A DNA stretch of 64,000 nt, taken from the NCBI GenBank assembly GCA_046330225.1, contig JAXLTD010000009.1, forward strand, positions 62,001-126,000, read 5' to 3'. Positions 17,674 through 26,279 of the stretch are shown piece after piece (the first letter of the stretch is position 1; the number at the start of each line of letters is the position of its first letter). The notes beneath the pieces were generated by a model, which had not been told where the DNA came from, did not search any database, and saw nothing but the letters and a program-made list of their open reading frames with translations. The translations under genes and the position numbers were made by a program. This DNA is from CANJIV01 sp046330225. GTDB taxonomy: Bacteria; Actinomycetota; Thermoleophilia; Solirubrobacterales; Solirubrobacteraceae.

Positions 17674-18162
17674 ATGAACCGGTTGCGCGCCATGCCCCGC
17701 GGCCTGCGGATTGCCGTCATCGTCGTCGGCGGCGCGCTCGTGGCGTTCCTCCTCGCCCAAGCCGTGCCGTACGGACGTGATCACACGAATCCGCCGGTCA
17801 CCCAGGCGCTCAAGTTCGACTCCAAACGCACCGAGACGCTCTTCGCCGGCGCCTGCGGCGACTGCCACAGCAACCTCACGAAGTGGCCGTGGTACACGAA
17901 CATCGCCCCGGTGTCCTGGCTCGTGCAGCATGACGTCGAGGACGGCCGTGGCGCGCTGAACGTCTCGGAGTGGAACAAGCCCCAGCCCGAGCTCGGCGAT
18001 ATCACCGAGCAGATCTCGAGCGGCGAGATGCCGCCGTGGCAGTACACCCCGCTGCACCCGGCGGCTGACCTGTCGTCTGCGGAGAAGCGCGATCTCATCG
18101 CCGGGCTCACCCGGTCCTACCAGGCGGATCCCCCGGCGGCGATCGGCGGGGGCGGCGGCTAA
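17674..18162 (+). CDS. Membrane-anchored haem-binding domain protein
   Basis: 162 residues with an N-terminal membrane anchor (about 12-29) and a single c-type haem motif in 'FAGACGDCHSNLTKWPWYT' (C-x-x-C-H). This is the pattern of the small 'haem-binding domain' family, in which 'W-P-W-Y' follows the haem site. A second family feature is 'SGEMPPWQYTPLHPAADLS', whose Met could be the sixth ligand. It ends in a Gly run. It should face outward and act in electron transfer or haem sensing; the partner is unknown. It is convergent with the DUF4344 gene. Confidence 0.8.
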   Translation: MNRLRAMPRGLRIAVIVVGGALVAFLLAQAVPYGRDHTNPPVTQALKFDSKRTETLFAGACGDCHSNLTKWPWYTNIAPVSWLVQHDVEDGRGALNVSEWNKPQPELGDITEQISSGEMPPWQYTPLHPAADLSSAEKRDLIAGLTRSYQADPPAAIGGGGG

Positions 18163-18181
18163 GAGCAGCGAGGCGGTCCGC

Positions 18182-19030
18182 TCAGGACTTCAGGTACGGC
18201 GAGAGGACCTGCTCGACGCCGGTCGAGATCTGCTGCCACTCGTTCGGGCAGCGGTCGAGGCGCTCGGGCGGAATGATCTGCTCGAGGTCCGCGAACGCCT
18301 TCGGGTCGGAGCCGTAGACCAGGCAGGCCGTCTGGTTGGCCCGCTGCAGGTCGAGCGAGTGCTCGTCCCAGAAGGCGCTGTCGGTGAGCTGGGAGGGGTC
18401 CTGCTGGAGGTAGGCGAAGAGCTGCGCGCCCGAGAGCGCGATGTCGCCGCCCTCCCGGCCGCCCAAGCTGAGCAGGACCGTCGCGATGTTGTCGGCGCTG
18501 TCCTCTTCCTTGGCGAGCACCGGGATGTCGAGCTGGTCCACGAGCGCGTGGCCCATCTCGTGCAGCAGGATCCAGTCCACCGCGTTGTCGGTCGCCCGGG
18601 CGAGGTCCTCGTCGGTGATGTCGGGCTCGTTCTGCTTGAACGTGCCGGCGATGAAGTTGACGAAGCTGTAGGGGAAGTTGATCTGCTTGGCCTGCGGGTC
18701 GTAGTGCGGCCCCGTGCCGCCGGGATCGTCGGAGGTGAAGACGACCGGCGTGTCGTTGGGCAGCACGACCGTGTCGTTGATCAGCGACGCCACCGTGCGC
18801 GCGGTGCCAGTGGTGGTGAGGAGATCCTTGGCGTCGGCGTCGTCCTGATTCGCCGGCGTGTCGAAGACGACCTTCATGTCGCCCTGGTCCGGCGGCGTCG
18901 CCGCATCGGTCGAGGCCGCCTTGGCCTTCGTCGAGGTGCTGCCGCTGTCGGACGAGCCGCACGCGCCCGCGCCGAGCGCGAGCGTGACCGCCAGCAGCGC
19001 GACGCATCCGTGACGTTGCAGAGCCTCCAT
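18182..19030 (-). CDS. DUF4344-type metallopeptidase-like lipoprotein
   Basis: 282 residues. The N-terminus has a hydrophobic segment and the lipobox 'LGAGAC', followed by a Ser/Thr/Asp-rich linker, so it is predicted to be an exported lipoprotein. The zinc motif is 'LLHEMGHALVDQLDIP' (H-E-x-x-H), with a probable third ligand in 'AKEEDSADNIATVLL', the arrangement of DUF4344 putative metallopeptidases. The later region has a Cys pair ('QTACLVYGSDP', 'LDRCPNEW') that could form a disulphide. Protein substrate unknown. Confidence 0.8.
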   Translation of the reverse strand: MEALQRHGCVALLAVTLALGAGACGSSDSGSTSTKAKAASTDAATPPDQGDMKVVFDTPANQDDADAKDLLTTTGTARTVASLINDTVVLPNDTPVVFTSDDPGGTGPHYDPQAKQINFPYSFVNFIAGTFKQNEPDITDEDLARATDNAVDWILLHEMGHALVDQLDIPVLAKEEDSADNIATVLLSLGGREGGDIALSGAQLFAYLQQDPSQLTDSAFWDEHSLDLQRANQTACLVYGSDPKAFADLEQIIPPERLDRCPNEWQQISTGVEQVLSPYLKS

Positions 19031-19116
19031 GCGGGGCTACCCTAGCGCCGGGCTCGGGTGGCAGCAACCGGGCGCCGAGGGCTAGTCTGCGACCGACGGC
19101 CTATCGAGGAGGCACC

Positions 19117-19476
19117 ATGGCAGGCGGACATTCGATCATGCACGTCGCCGACCTGGAGCGGAACGGGAACTGGATGCTCGCGCGCCGGTCGCTGGATCTG
19201 CGGTCCTTCGGCGTCAACGCGGTGGAGATCCCCCCGGGCGAGTCGATTCCCGAGCACGACGAGACCGGGCGCGACCAGGAGGAGCTCTTCATCGTGTGGG
19301 AGGGCGATGCGGTGATGGTCATCGACGGGACGGACCACCCCGCGCCGAAGGGAACGTTCGTCCGCCTCGACCCCGAGCCGCGCCGGACCGTCCGCAACGA
19401 CTCCGCGGCGCCCGTCACGGTGCTGATCGTCTCGGCGCCGACCGGCAGCGGGTTCGTGCCCATGGGCTGGGCCTGA
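19117..19476 (+). CDS. Single-domain cupin protein
   Basis: 119 residues preceded by a good ribosome site (gaggag, 7 nt before ATG). The beta-barrel motifs are seen as 'GVNAVEIPPGESIPEHDETGRDQEELF' (shown in parts; metal ligands His/Glu) and 'PKGTFVRLDPEPRRTVRN', where the usual second-motif His is replaced. That suggests a weak or altered metal site. Its stop overlaps the start of the dehydrogenase by one base (TGATG), so the two are translationally coupled and may act on one small molecule. Confidence 0.8.
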   Translation: MAGGHSIMHVADLERNGNWMLARRSLDLRSFGVNAVEIPPGESIPEHDETGRDQEELFIVWEGDAVMVIDGTDHPAPKGTFVRLDPEPRRTVRNDSAAPVTVLIVSAPTGSGFVPMGWA

Positions 19477-20414
19477 TGCGGGCGGCAGTCATCTCGGCCT
19501 ACGGCAGGGCCCCGGCCGCGGCCGAGTTCTCCGATCCGCCCGCCCCCGGTGACGGCCAGGCTGCGGTCGACGTCGTGCTCGCCGGACTGAACCCCGTGGA
19601 CCGCCACATCGCCTCAGGGTCCTTCTACGCCGGCAGCCCGCCGCTGCCCTACGTTCCCGGCCGGGAGGGCGTCGCCCGGCTCGCCGACGGGTCGCTGGCC
19701 TACTTCGACGTCCCCATTCCGCCCTTCGGCGGGCTGGCCGAGCGGGCGCTGGTCGCCGAGTCCAGCCTCGTCCCGCTGCCCGAAGGGCTGGACCCTGGCC
19801 TGGCCATCGCCTTCGGCGTGTCGGGCCTCGCCGGATGGCTTCCGCTCTCCTGGCGGGCCGAGCTCCAGCCCGGCGAGCGCGTGCTCGTCCTCGGGGCCAG
19901 CGGCGTGGTCGGGACCATCGCCGTCCAGGCCGCCAAGCTCCTCGGAGCCGGCGAGGTCGTGGCGGCTGCGCGCGACGAGGCGGGCCTCGCGAAGGCCCGG
20001 GAGCGCGGCGCGGACGTCACGGTGCGCATCGGCGCCGAGGGCTGGGAGGACGGCCTGCGCGCGGCGGCCGGCCCCGGCTACGACGTCATCGTCGACCCGC
20101 TCTGGGGGGAGCCCGCCGTGGCGGCGCTCCAGGCGATCGCGGTGAAGGGGCGGCTGGTCCAGATCGGTGCCGCGGCCGCCCCGGACGCGGTGGTCCCGTC
20201 GGCCGCGATCCGGGGGAAGCTCGCGTCCGTGCTCGGCCACACGAACTTCCTGACGCCGCCCGAGGTCAAGCGCGCCGCCTACCTCGCGATGGCGCAGGCC
20301 GGGGTGCGGGGCGAGCTGACGGCCGACGTGGAGCGCGTGCCGCTCGCCGCGATCGCGGACGCGTGGGACCGGCAGGGCTCCGGCCCGCACCAGAAGCTCG
20401 TCGTCGAGCCCTGA
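19476..20414 (+). CDS. Zinc-independent alcohol dehydrogenase / quinone oxidoreductase-like (MDR) protein
   Basis: Medium-chain dehydrogenase/reductase of 312 residues, starting at ATG 19476. It has a GroES-like N-terminal half ('VLAGLNPVDRHIASGSFY', 'PYVPGREGVARLADG') and a Rossmann NADP-binding half with 'VLVLGASGVVGTIAVQAAKLLGA'. The Cys/His zinc ligands of true alcohol dehydrogenases are absent, pointing to a quinone-oxidoreductase-type enzyme. It is coupled to the upstream cupin gene. Substrate unknown. Confidence 0.85.
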   Translation: MRAAVISAYGRAPAAAEFSDPPAPGDGQAAVDVVLAGLNPVDRHIASGSFYAGSPPLPYVPGREGVARLADGSLAYFDVPIPPFGGLAERALVAESSLVPLPEGLDPGLAIAFGVSGLAGWLPLSWRAELQPGERVLVLGASGVVGTIAVQAAKLLGAGEVVAAARDEAGLAKARERGADVTVRIGAEGWEDGLRAAAGPGYDVIVDPLWGEPAVAALQAIAVKGRLVQIGAAAAPDAVVPSAAIRGKLASVLGHTNFLTPPEVKRAAYLAMAQAGVRGELTADVERVPLAAIADAWDRQGSGPHQKLVVEP

Positions 20415-20432
20415 GCAGCGCCCGCGGCGAGC

Positions 20433-21500
20433 TCAGCCGACGGTGCGCAGCGCCTTCGGCAGCGAGCTGAGGACGTCGTGCCCGTCGTCCGTGACGGCCA
20501 CGAGGTCCTCGATCCGCACTCCGAGGCGGCCGGGCAGGTACACGCCGGGCTCGACGGTCACGACGTTGCCGGCCTCCAGCGTCGCCTCCGACGCCTTCGA
20601 GAGACGCGGGGCCTCGTGCACCTCGAGGCCGACGCCGTGCCCCAGGCCGTGCCCGAAGCGCTCGCCGTGGCCGGCCGCCGAGATGCGGTCCCGGGCGACG
20701 GCGTCGACGGCGCGCCCGCCGGCACCGGGCCTCACCGCGGCCAGCGCCGCCTCCTGGGCGGCGAGCACGATGCCGTAGACCTCGGCGGCCTCGGCGTCGG
20801 GCTCCCCGGCGGCGACCGTCCGCGTGCAGTCCGAGCAGTAGCCGTCAAGTTCGGCGCCCCAGTCGATCACGACGAGCGACCCGGCCGGGATCGGCTCGTC
20901 GCGCGGGACGGCGTGCGGCAGCGCTCCGTGCGCGCCAGCGGCGACGATCGAGTCGAAGCTCGGGCGCTGGGCGCCGCGGCGGCGCATCTCGTCCTCGAGC
21001 GCGAGCGCGACAGCGCGCTCGGAGCGCCCGACGAGGCCGGCGCTGACCGTGGCCTCGAAGGCGGCGTCTGCGAGGGCCGCCGCCGCCCGGATCGCCTCGA
21101 TCTCGCCGGGGTCCTTCACGGCCCGCAGCCGCTCGACCAGGCCGCCGGCCGGCACGAGCTCGGCCCCGCTGAGGCGCTCGGCGAGGTCGCGGTGGCCCTT
21201 GACGCTGAGGTGGGCGTCGTCGAAGCCGATGCGGGCGCGAGCGCCGAGCACCGCCGGGAGGGCATCAGCGAGCTCGCGCTCGCACCGGTGCTGGGCGAAG
21301 TCTGCCGCCTGGTCCGCGGCCTGCTCGACGTAGCGGAAGTCGGTGACGAAGGCGCGCAGGCCGTCGCCCACGACGGCCAGCCCCGACGTCCCGGTGAACC
21401 CGGTCAGCCAGCGCAGGTTGACCATCCCGGTCACCAGCAGCGCGTCCAGCCCCGTTTCGGCCGCCAGTGCGGCGAGGCGGTCGGCGCGCTCCCCGCTCAC
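20433..21500 (-). CDS. pepP: Xaa-Pro aminopeptidase / M24-family metallopeptidase
   Basis: 355 residues from GTG 21500, overlapping the aroQ stop by 4 nt. The creatinase-like N-terminal domain has 'LLVTGMVNLRWLTGFTGTSG'. The pita-bread catalytic domain keeps the five metal ligands: Asp in 'VVIDWGAELDGYCSDCTRT' (two Asp), His in 'FGHGLGHGVGLEVHE', Glu in 'VVTVEPGVYL' and Glu in 'GVRIEDLVAVT'. In mycobacteria the corresponding gene (pepQ) sits between aroQ and efp. Here a six-gene block separates it from efp. Confidence 0.92.
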   Translation of the reverse strand: MSGERADRLAALAAETGLDALLVTGMVNLRWLTGFTGTSGLAVVGDGLRAFVTDFRYVEQAADQAADFAQHRCERELADALPAVLGARARIGFDDAHLSVKGHRDLAERLSGAELVPAGGLVERLRAVKDPGEIEAIRAAAALADAAFEATVSAGLVGRSERAVALALEDEMRRRGAQRPSFDSIVAAGAHGALPHAVPRDEPIPAGSLVVIDWGAELDGYCSDCTRTVAAGEPDAEAAEVYGIVLAAQEAALAAVRPGAGGRAVDAVARDRISAAGHGERFGHGLGHGVGLEVHEAPRLSKASEATLEAGNVVTVEPGVYLPGRLGVRIEDLVAVTDDGHDVLSSLPKALRTVG

Positions 21501-21946
21501 TGCGACAGCTCCTCGGCCAGCCGCGCTAGCGCGGTGCGGTAGCCCTCCACCCCCTGGCCGGCCACGGTCGCCACGCAGAGGTCGCGGATCACCGAGACGC
21601 GGCGCCACTCCTCGCGGCGGTCCGGATCGGAGAGATGCACCTCGACCGCCGGGAGGGCGGCGACCTCCAGGGCGTCGCGAATCGCCCACGAATAGTGCGT
21701 CCACGCCCCCGGGTTGAGGAGCACGCCGTCGGCGAGCCCGTCGAGCTTGTGGATGTGCTCGACGAAGCTCCCCTCGTGGTTGGTCTGGAAGAACTGCAGC
21801 TCCAGCCCCAGCTCGCGACCGTACTCGCGCACCCGGAACTCGAGCTGGTCGAGGCTGAGGTCGCCGTAGATCGCGCTCGGGCGGCGTTCGAGCTGGTCGA
21901 GGTTGACGCCGTGCATCACGGTCACGCGGTTGTGAGCGCCGATCAC
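21497..21946 (-). CDS. aroQ: Type II 3-dehydroquinate dehydratase
   Basis: Third step of the shikimate pathway. 149 residues, the usual length. The active-site region aligns with the family: 'RRPSAIYGDLSLDQLE' (catalytic Tyr), 'LLNPGAWTHYSWAIRDAL' and 'AVEVHLSDPDRREEWRRVS' (His/Arg). The N-terminal strand is unusual: 'VMHGVNLDQL' replaces the common 'LNGPNLNLLG', though the catalytic Asn is kept. It overlaps the aroKB stop and the pepP start by 4 nt each, so it is tightly coupled in the aro operon. Confidence 0.92.
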   Translation of the reverse strand: MIGAHNRVTVMHGVNLDQLERRPSAIYGDLSLDQLEFRVREYGRELGLELQFFQTNHEGSFVEHIHKLDGLADGVLLNPGAWTHYSWAIRDALEVAALPAVEVHLSDPDRREEWRRVSVIRDLCVATVAGQGVEGYRTALARLAEELSQ

Positions 21947-23502
21947 GGCGCCAACTCTGCCACGGCGGCGCGGACGTCGTCGGGCGGCACCTCGGCGCCG
22001 CGGCGCACAGCGCCCGGGGCGTCCACGAGCACGAACGGGACCGGCCCCTCCCCCACCCGCTTCTTGTCGCGCTGAACGGCGAGCAGGATCGCGTCGAGAT
22101 CTGCCGCCGGGTCCAGCTCGGTCGGCAGGCCCTGTTCCTGCAGGAGCGCCGCGACCTCGGTGCGCAGCCCGTCCTGGCCCGAGAGGCGCAGCGCGGCGAG
22201 CAGGCCGAGCGCGACAGCCTCGCCGTGCCGGTAGCGGGCAAAGCCGGTCGCCGCCTCGATGCCGTGGGCGACCGTGTGCCCGAGGTTGAGGACCTGGCGC
22301 CGGCCGCCGTCGCGCTCGTCCTGCGCCACGATCGCGAGCTTCGCGCGGGCGCAGCCGAGGATCACCGTGTCGTCTGCCGGCGCGCCGGACCGCACGCGCT
22401 CCCAGAGCCAGCCGCCGGCGATCAGCGCGGTCTTGACGACCTCGGCGAACCCGGCAGCCCGCTCGGCCTCGGGCAGGGAGTGCAGCGTCGCGGGATCGAC
22501 GAGCACCGCAGCGGGCTGGTGGTAGGCGCCGACGTAGTTCTTCGCCTCGGCGAGATCGACGCCGGTCTTGCCGCCGTAGGCGGAATCGACCTGGGCCACG
22601 AGGGTCGTGGGCACCTGCACGACCGGGATGCCGCGCTGGTAGGTCGCCGCGCAGAAGCCGGCGAGGTCGCCGACGACGCCGCCGCCGAGCGCCGCGACGT
22701 GGTCGGTCCGCGTGACGCCGGCCTTGACCATCTCGGTCCAGACGATCTCCGCGTGCGCGATCGTCTTCGACTGCTCGCCCGGCATGATCGCCGCCCGCCC
22801 GAGGGCGGGCTCGAGCGCAGCGCCGTAGCGCGCCGCGACGATGCCGTCGCTCACGACGAAGCGCCGCCCCCCAAGCGGCCAGAAGCCGGAGCCGACCAGG
22901 CCGCGGCCGAAGAACGCGGGAGCGCCGGTCCCGCCCCCGGCGGCCATCCAGAGCACGGTGGTCCCGGGTGGCGCAGCGGCGGCGGCCTCGGCGGCGGCCA
23001 GGGCGGTCGCGGCGACGCCCTCGCCGGCTGCCGGGACGATCACGTCGGCAGCCTCGAGGTAGGCAGGCTCCCGCGCCGCCAGCAGGCCGGCGAAGCGGGC
23101 CGGATCGGCTGCCAGCGGCCGGCTCCCGGCGGCACCGCCCGCCGGCGATCCCGTCCGCAGCCAGGCCGTGTCCGCGTCGATGTCCAGGAGCACGGCCCGG
23201 TGGCGGCGCAAGGCACGGCGCACGCGTTCAGAGCCCAGCGACCCGCCGCCGAGCGCGACCACGCTCCCGCCGGCCTGCTCGAGCAGCGCGGTGATCACCG
23301 CCTCCTCCTCGGCCCGGAACGCCTCCTCGCCGTGCGCGGCGAAGTGCTCGGCGATCGGCATGCCGATCCGGGCCTCGACGAGGTCGTCGGTGTCGACGGC
23401 CGCGACGCCCAGCACGGCCGCCACCTCCCGGGCCGCCGTCGACTTCCCGGCGCCCATGAAGCCGATGAAGACGAGCGACTGGCCGGGGCCTAGCGCCGCC
23501 AT
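21943..23502 (-). CDS. aroKB: Bifunctional shikimate kinase / 3-dehydroquinate synthase fusion
   Basis: 519 residues joining two shikimate-pathway enzymes. Residues 1-175 are shikimate kinase, with Walker A 'GFMGAGKST', 'VDTDDLVEARIG' and 'VVALGGGSL'. After a short Ala-rich linker, residues 190-519 are 3-dehydroquinate synthase: 'MPGEQSKTIAHAE', 'ALGGGVVGDLAGFCAATYQRG', 'TTLVAQVDSAYGGKTGVDL' and 'LNLGHTVAHGIEAATGF' (Zn/NAD site). ATG 23502 overlaps the aroC end by 13 nt. In most actinobacteria these are two adjacent genes. The enzymes catalyse non-consecutive steps, so fusion gives co-expression, not channelling. Confidence 0.95.
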   Translation of the reverse strand: MAALGPGQSLVFIGFMGAGKSTAAREVAAVLGVAAVDTDDLVEARIGMPIAEHFAAHGEEAFRAEEEAVITALLEQAGGSVVALGGGSLGSERVRRALRRHRAVLLDIDADTAWLRTGSPAGGAAGSRPLAADPARFAGLLAAREPAYLEAADVIVPAAGEGVAATALAAAEAAAAAPPGTTVLWMAAGGGTGAPAFFGRGLVGSGFWPLGGRRFVVSDGIVAARYGAALEPALGRAAIMPGEQSKTIAHAEIVWTEMVKAGVTRTDHVAALGGGVVGDLAGFCAATYQRGIPVVQVPTTLVAQVDSAYGGKTGVDLAEAKNYVGAYHQPAAVLVDPATLHSLPEAERAAGFAEVVKTALIAGGWLWERVRSGAPADDTVILGCARAKLAIVAQDERDGGRRQVLNLGHTVAHGIEAATGFARYRHGEAVALGLLAALRLSGQDGLRTEVAALLQEQGLPTELDPAADLDAILLAVQRDKKRVGEGPVPFVLVDAPGAVRRGAEVPPDDVRAAVAELAP

Positions 23503-24653
23503 CCGATCCGCTCCTCGTAGGCAGCGAGGGCGGCGCGAACGTCGTCGATGTGGTCGCCGCCGAACTTCGCGCGGTAGGCGTCGGCGAGCACGAAGGCGAC
23601 CATCGCCTCGGCCACGACGCCGGCGGCGGGGACCGTCGTGGAGTCGGTGCGCTCGCGCAGCGCCTGAGCCGGCTCCTTCGTGGCGATGTCGACCGAGCGC
23701 AGCGGCTTGGTGAGGGTCGGCAGCGGCTTCATCGCGCCAGTCACGACGAGGGGCTCGCCGTTGGTCATTCCGCCCTCGAGCCCGCCCGCCCGGTTGGTCT
23801 CGCGGTGATAGCCGCGCTCGCCGGACCAGAAGATCTCGTCGTGGGCTTCGGAGCCGGGCGTGCCGGCCAGCTCGAAGCCGTTGCCGATCCCGACGCCCTT
23901 GAGCGCCTGGATCGAGAGGATCGCCTGGCCGAGGCGCCCGTCGAGACGCTCCTCCCAGGAGACGTGGGAGCCCAGGCCGGGGACGAGGCCGAAGGCCCGG
24001 ACCTCGAACACGCCCCCAAGGGACTCGTTGGCCTTGCGCAGCCGGGTGATCTCCTCGACCATCGCGGCGCTCGCGTCCGGGTCCAGGCAGCGCACCGGCG
24101 ACCCGTCGACCGCGGCGAAGTCGGCCGGCGCGAGGTCGGGGCGCAGCGGCGCGCGCACGGAGTTGATCTGGATCACATGGGAGAACACCTGCACGCCGAC
24201 CGCGGCGAGGAACGCCTTCGCCAGCCCGCCGCCGGCCACGCGCGCCGCGGTCTCGCGCGCCGAGGCGCGCTCGAGGATGTCCCGGACGTCGCTCAGGCCG
24301 TACTTCTGGGTCCCGACGAGGTCGGCGTGGCCGGGCCGGGGCAGGTGGACCTCGGCGATCTCGGCCTCGACCGGCCACGGGTTCATCCGGTCCTCCCAGT
24401 TCTGGTAGTCGCGGTTGGCAACCTGGAGCGCGACGGGCCCGCCGAGGGTGCGCCCGTGGCGGATGCCGGCCGTGACCTCCGCGGCGTCCTTCTCGATCTT
24501 CATGCGGCCGCCGCGGCCGTGGCCGAGCTGGCGGCGGGCCATGTCCCGGTTCAGGGCATCGCGGTCCACCGCGAGGCCGGCCGGCAGGCCCTCGACGATG
24601 CAGGTCAGGCCGGGTCCGTGGGACTCGCCGGCCGTGATGAGACGGAGCGCCAT
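23490..24653 (-). CDS. aroC: Chorismate synthase
   Basis: Makes chorismate from 5-enolpyruvylshikimate-3-phosphate with reduced FMN. 387 residues from ATG 24653 (an upstream GTG adds three residues). Family signatures are 'LRLITAGESHGPGLTCIVEG' at the N-terminus, 'RASARETAARVAGGGLAK' in the middle and 'GLEGGMTNGEPLVV' followed by 'RTDSTTVPAAGVVAEAM' late. It begins the aro operon on the minus strand, 62 nt after the PilP-position gene, so pilus and aromatic biosynthesis genes may share a transcript. Confidence 0.97.
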   Translation of the reverse strand: MALRLITAGESHGPGLTCIVEGLPAGLAVDRDALNRDMARRQLGHGRGGRMKIEKDAAEVTAGIRHGRTLGGPVALQVANRDYQNWEDRMNPWPVEAEIAEVHLPRPGHADLVGTQKYGLSDVRDILERASARETAARVAGGGLAKAFLAAVGVQVFSHVIQINSVRAPLRPDLAPADFAAVDGSPVRCLDPDASAAMVEEITRLRKANESLGGVFEVRAFGLVPGLGSHVSWEERLDGRLGQAILSIQALKGVGIGNGFELAGTPGSEAHDEIFWSGERGYHRETNRAGGLEGGMTNGEPLVVTGAMKPLPTLTKPLRSVDIATKEPAQALRERTDSTTVPAAGVVAEAMVAFVLADAYRAKFGGDHIDDVRAALAAYEERIGWRR

Positions 24654-24714
24654 GGGGCGCACAGGGTACGGGCCGCAGCGGCCGCAGGGCCGCGCGCCCG
24701 GGCCAGGGGCGGCC

Positions 24715-25431
24715 TCAGCCGACCTTCGTGCCGAGGTAGTCGAGCTGGTACTGGCGCGACGTCGAGCCGTTCGTCACGTCCAGGAACTCCGTCTGCCCGG
24801 CCTTCATCGTGACGGTGGCGCAGACGTTGGCGCTCGGGGAGCAGACACCATCGCCCTGGGCGTTTGCGTCCGAGGACACCATGAACTGCGCGCGCTTCCC
24901 GTCGGGCAGGAGCCCGAGGTAGATCACGAGCGGCGCGCCAGTCGACGGGAGCGGCGTCCCGGCCTCGATCTTGCGCTCGGCCAGCTGGGCGCCCGCGGGC
25001 CCGAAGCGCACCACGGCCCGGACCGTCGTGTCCTTCGGCGTCGTGGTCTTCGTGGAGCCGCCGCCGGAGTTCGAGCCGCTCGAGCCGCTCGAGCCGCTCG
25101 ACCCGCTCGAGGACGAGCTGCCGCTCGAAGACGATGTCGTGGCGGTGATGGTCGTCACCGTCTTGGGCGGCGCGGGGAGATGCTGCTGGCGGAAGGGGTC
25201 CTTGAGCCCGCCGGCCTGGAGGAGCCCCCGGCCGGCGCCCGTGGCGAGCGCCACGACCTGTCCCGCCGGCGCCGATCCGCTGACGTGGGCGGCAGTTGCC
25301 GGCGCCTTGGGCGCGTCCGGGCTCTTGGCGAGCAGGACGGGGACGGCCACGAGCGCAGCCACGAGCGCGACCGCCACGGGCCAGAGCCGCTTGTCGACGA
25401 GGTCGCGTCCGATGTTCTTCACGCCGTTCAT
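24715..25431 (-). CDS. Membrane-anchored protein in the PilP position of the pil operon
   Basis: 238 residues. A short basic N-terminus leads into one membrane helix (about 16-34). It then has a linker with 'AGGLKDPFRQQHLPAPPK', a long Ser/Gly run (about 98-125) and a globular C-terminal domain with two Cys ('GDGVCSPSANVCATVTM'). The ATG overlaps the pilO stop by 4 nt, so it belongs with pilMNO. The D-P-F motif after a membrane anchor and the position after pilO both recall PilP, the lipoprotein that links PilNO to the PilQ secretin in Gram-negatives. No lipobox is seen, and homology to PilP is inference. Confidence 0.6.
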   Translation of the reverse strand: MNGVKNIGRDLVDKRLWPVAVALVAALVAVPVLLAKSPDAPKAPATAAHVSGSAPAGQVVALATGAGRGLLQAGGLKDPFRQQHLPAPPKTVTTITATTSSSSGSSSSSGSSGSSGSSGSNSGGGSTKTTTPKDTTVRAVVRFGPAGAQLAERKIEAGTPLPSTGAPLVIYLGLLPDGKRAQFMVSSDANAQGDGVCSPSANVCATVTMKAGQTEFLDVTNGSTSRQYQLDYLGTKVG

Positions 25432-26279
25432 GGAGCCGCTCCCGCGGTGGCGGCCGTGGTGGGCGGCGCAGCCGTCGTGGTCGCACTCACCGGCTGGCCG
25501 GTGCCCGGCGCGGCCGGGGAGGCGCCATTCGTGAGGCCCTGGTCGGCAGGCAGCAGGTAGGCCATCGCCGAGACCTGGGCGCGCATGAGCGGGAAGCCGC
25601 GGCCGGCGGCGGTCAGCGAGATGCCGTTGACCATCAGCAGCCGGCCCCGGACGGCGACCGTGTCCTTCGCGGGCTTGATGTAGCGCTCGACGTCGCGGAA
25701 GAAGTCGGCCAGCCGGAAGAAGCTGCCCTCGAACGTGAAGCTGAACGGCATCGTGGGGAACCCGGCGGGCCCGACCGTGGCGCCGGGCGGCAGAGTCGCG
25801 GTCGCGCTCTGGCTGGCCGCGGCGCCCGGAGCCGGCGCGGCGACCGGCTGCGAGCCGCTCCCGCTCTGGCCGCTGGCGCCCTGGCTGCCCGACGACGACG
25901 GGGCCGATGGCGCCGGAGCCGAGGACGACGCCGAGCTTCCGCCCGCCCCGCCCGCGTCGAGCTTGACCGAGCGGAAGTCCACGCCGGCCTGGCCGGCCGT
26001 GGCGGACAGCTGGTACACGAGCCCGGGCACGTCGTCGTCGACCGGCACGGCCTTCCCGAGGCGGGCGACCGTGGCGTAGTCCGCGGCGTACTGGGCCCGG
26101 GCGGCGCGGCTGGCGTCGACCGACGCCTGGGCCTGGTCACGGCGCAGCTCGGCGGCGGCGGCCTGCTTGCCGAGCTTGTCGGCTTCGTCGCGCTTGGGCC
26201 CGAGCACGAGGAACCAGAAGGCGGCCAGCGCGGCGACGCCGACGAGGATGAGGACGACGATGCGGTCGCGCCGGGTCAC
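25428..26279 (-). CDS. pilO: Type IV pilus inner-membrane assembly protein PilO
   Basis: 283 residues from GTG 26279 (4-nt overlap with pilN). One N-terminal transmembrane helix ('RIVVLILVGVAALAAFWFLVLGP'), then a coiled coil with 'EADKLGKQAAAAELRRDQAQAS', then a ferredoxin-like C-terminal domain ('PFSFTFEGSFFRLADFF'). This is the PilO/GspM layout. PilO pairs with PilN to form the periplasmic-side alignment complex. Unusual features are a Ser/Gly/Ala-rich insert (about 118-165) between the halves of the globular part and a Thr/Ala/Pro tail. Confidence 0.87.
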   Translation of the reverse strand: MTRRDRIVVLILVGVAALAAFWFLVLGPKRDEADKLGKQAAAAELRRDQAQASVDASRAARAQYAADYATVARLGKAVPVDDDVPGLVYQLSATAGQAGVDFRSVKLDAGGAGGSSASSSAPAPSAPSSSGSQGASGQSGSGSQPVAAPAPGAAASQSATATLPPGATVGPAGFPTMPFSFTFEGSFFRLADFFRDVERYIKPAKDTVAVRGRLLMVNGISLTAAGRGFPLMRAQVSAMAYLLPADQGLTNGASPAAPGTGQPVSATTTAAPPTTAATAGAAP

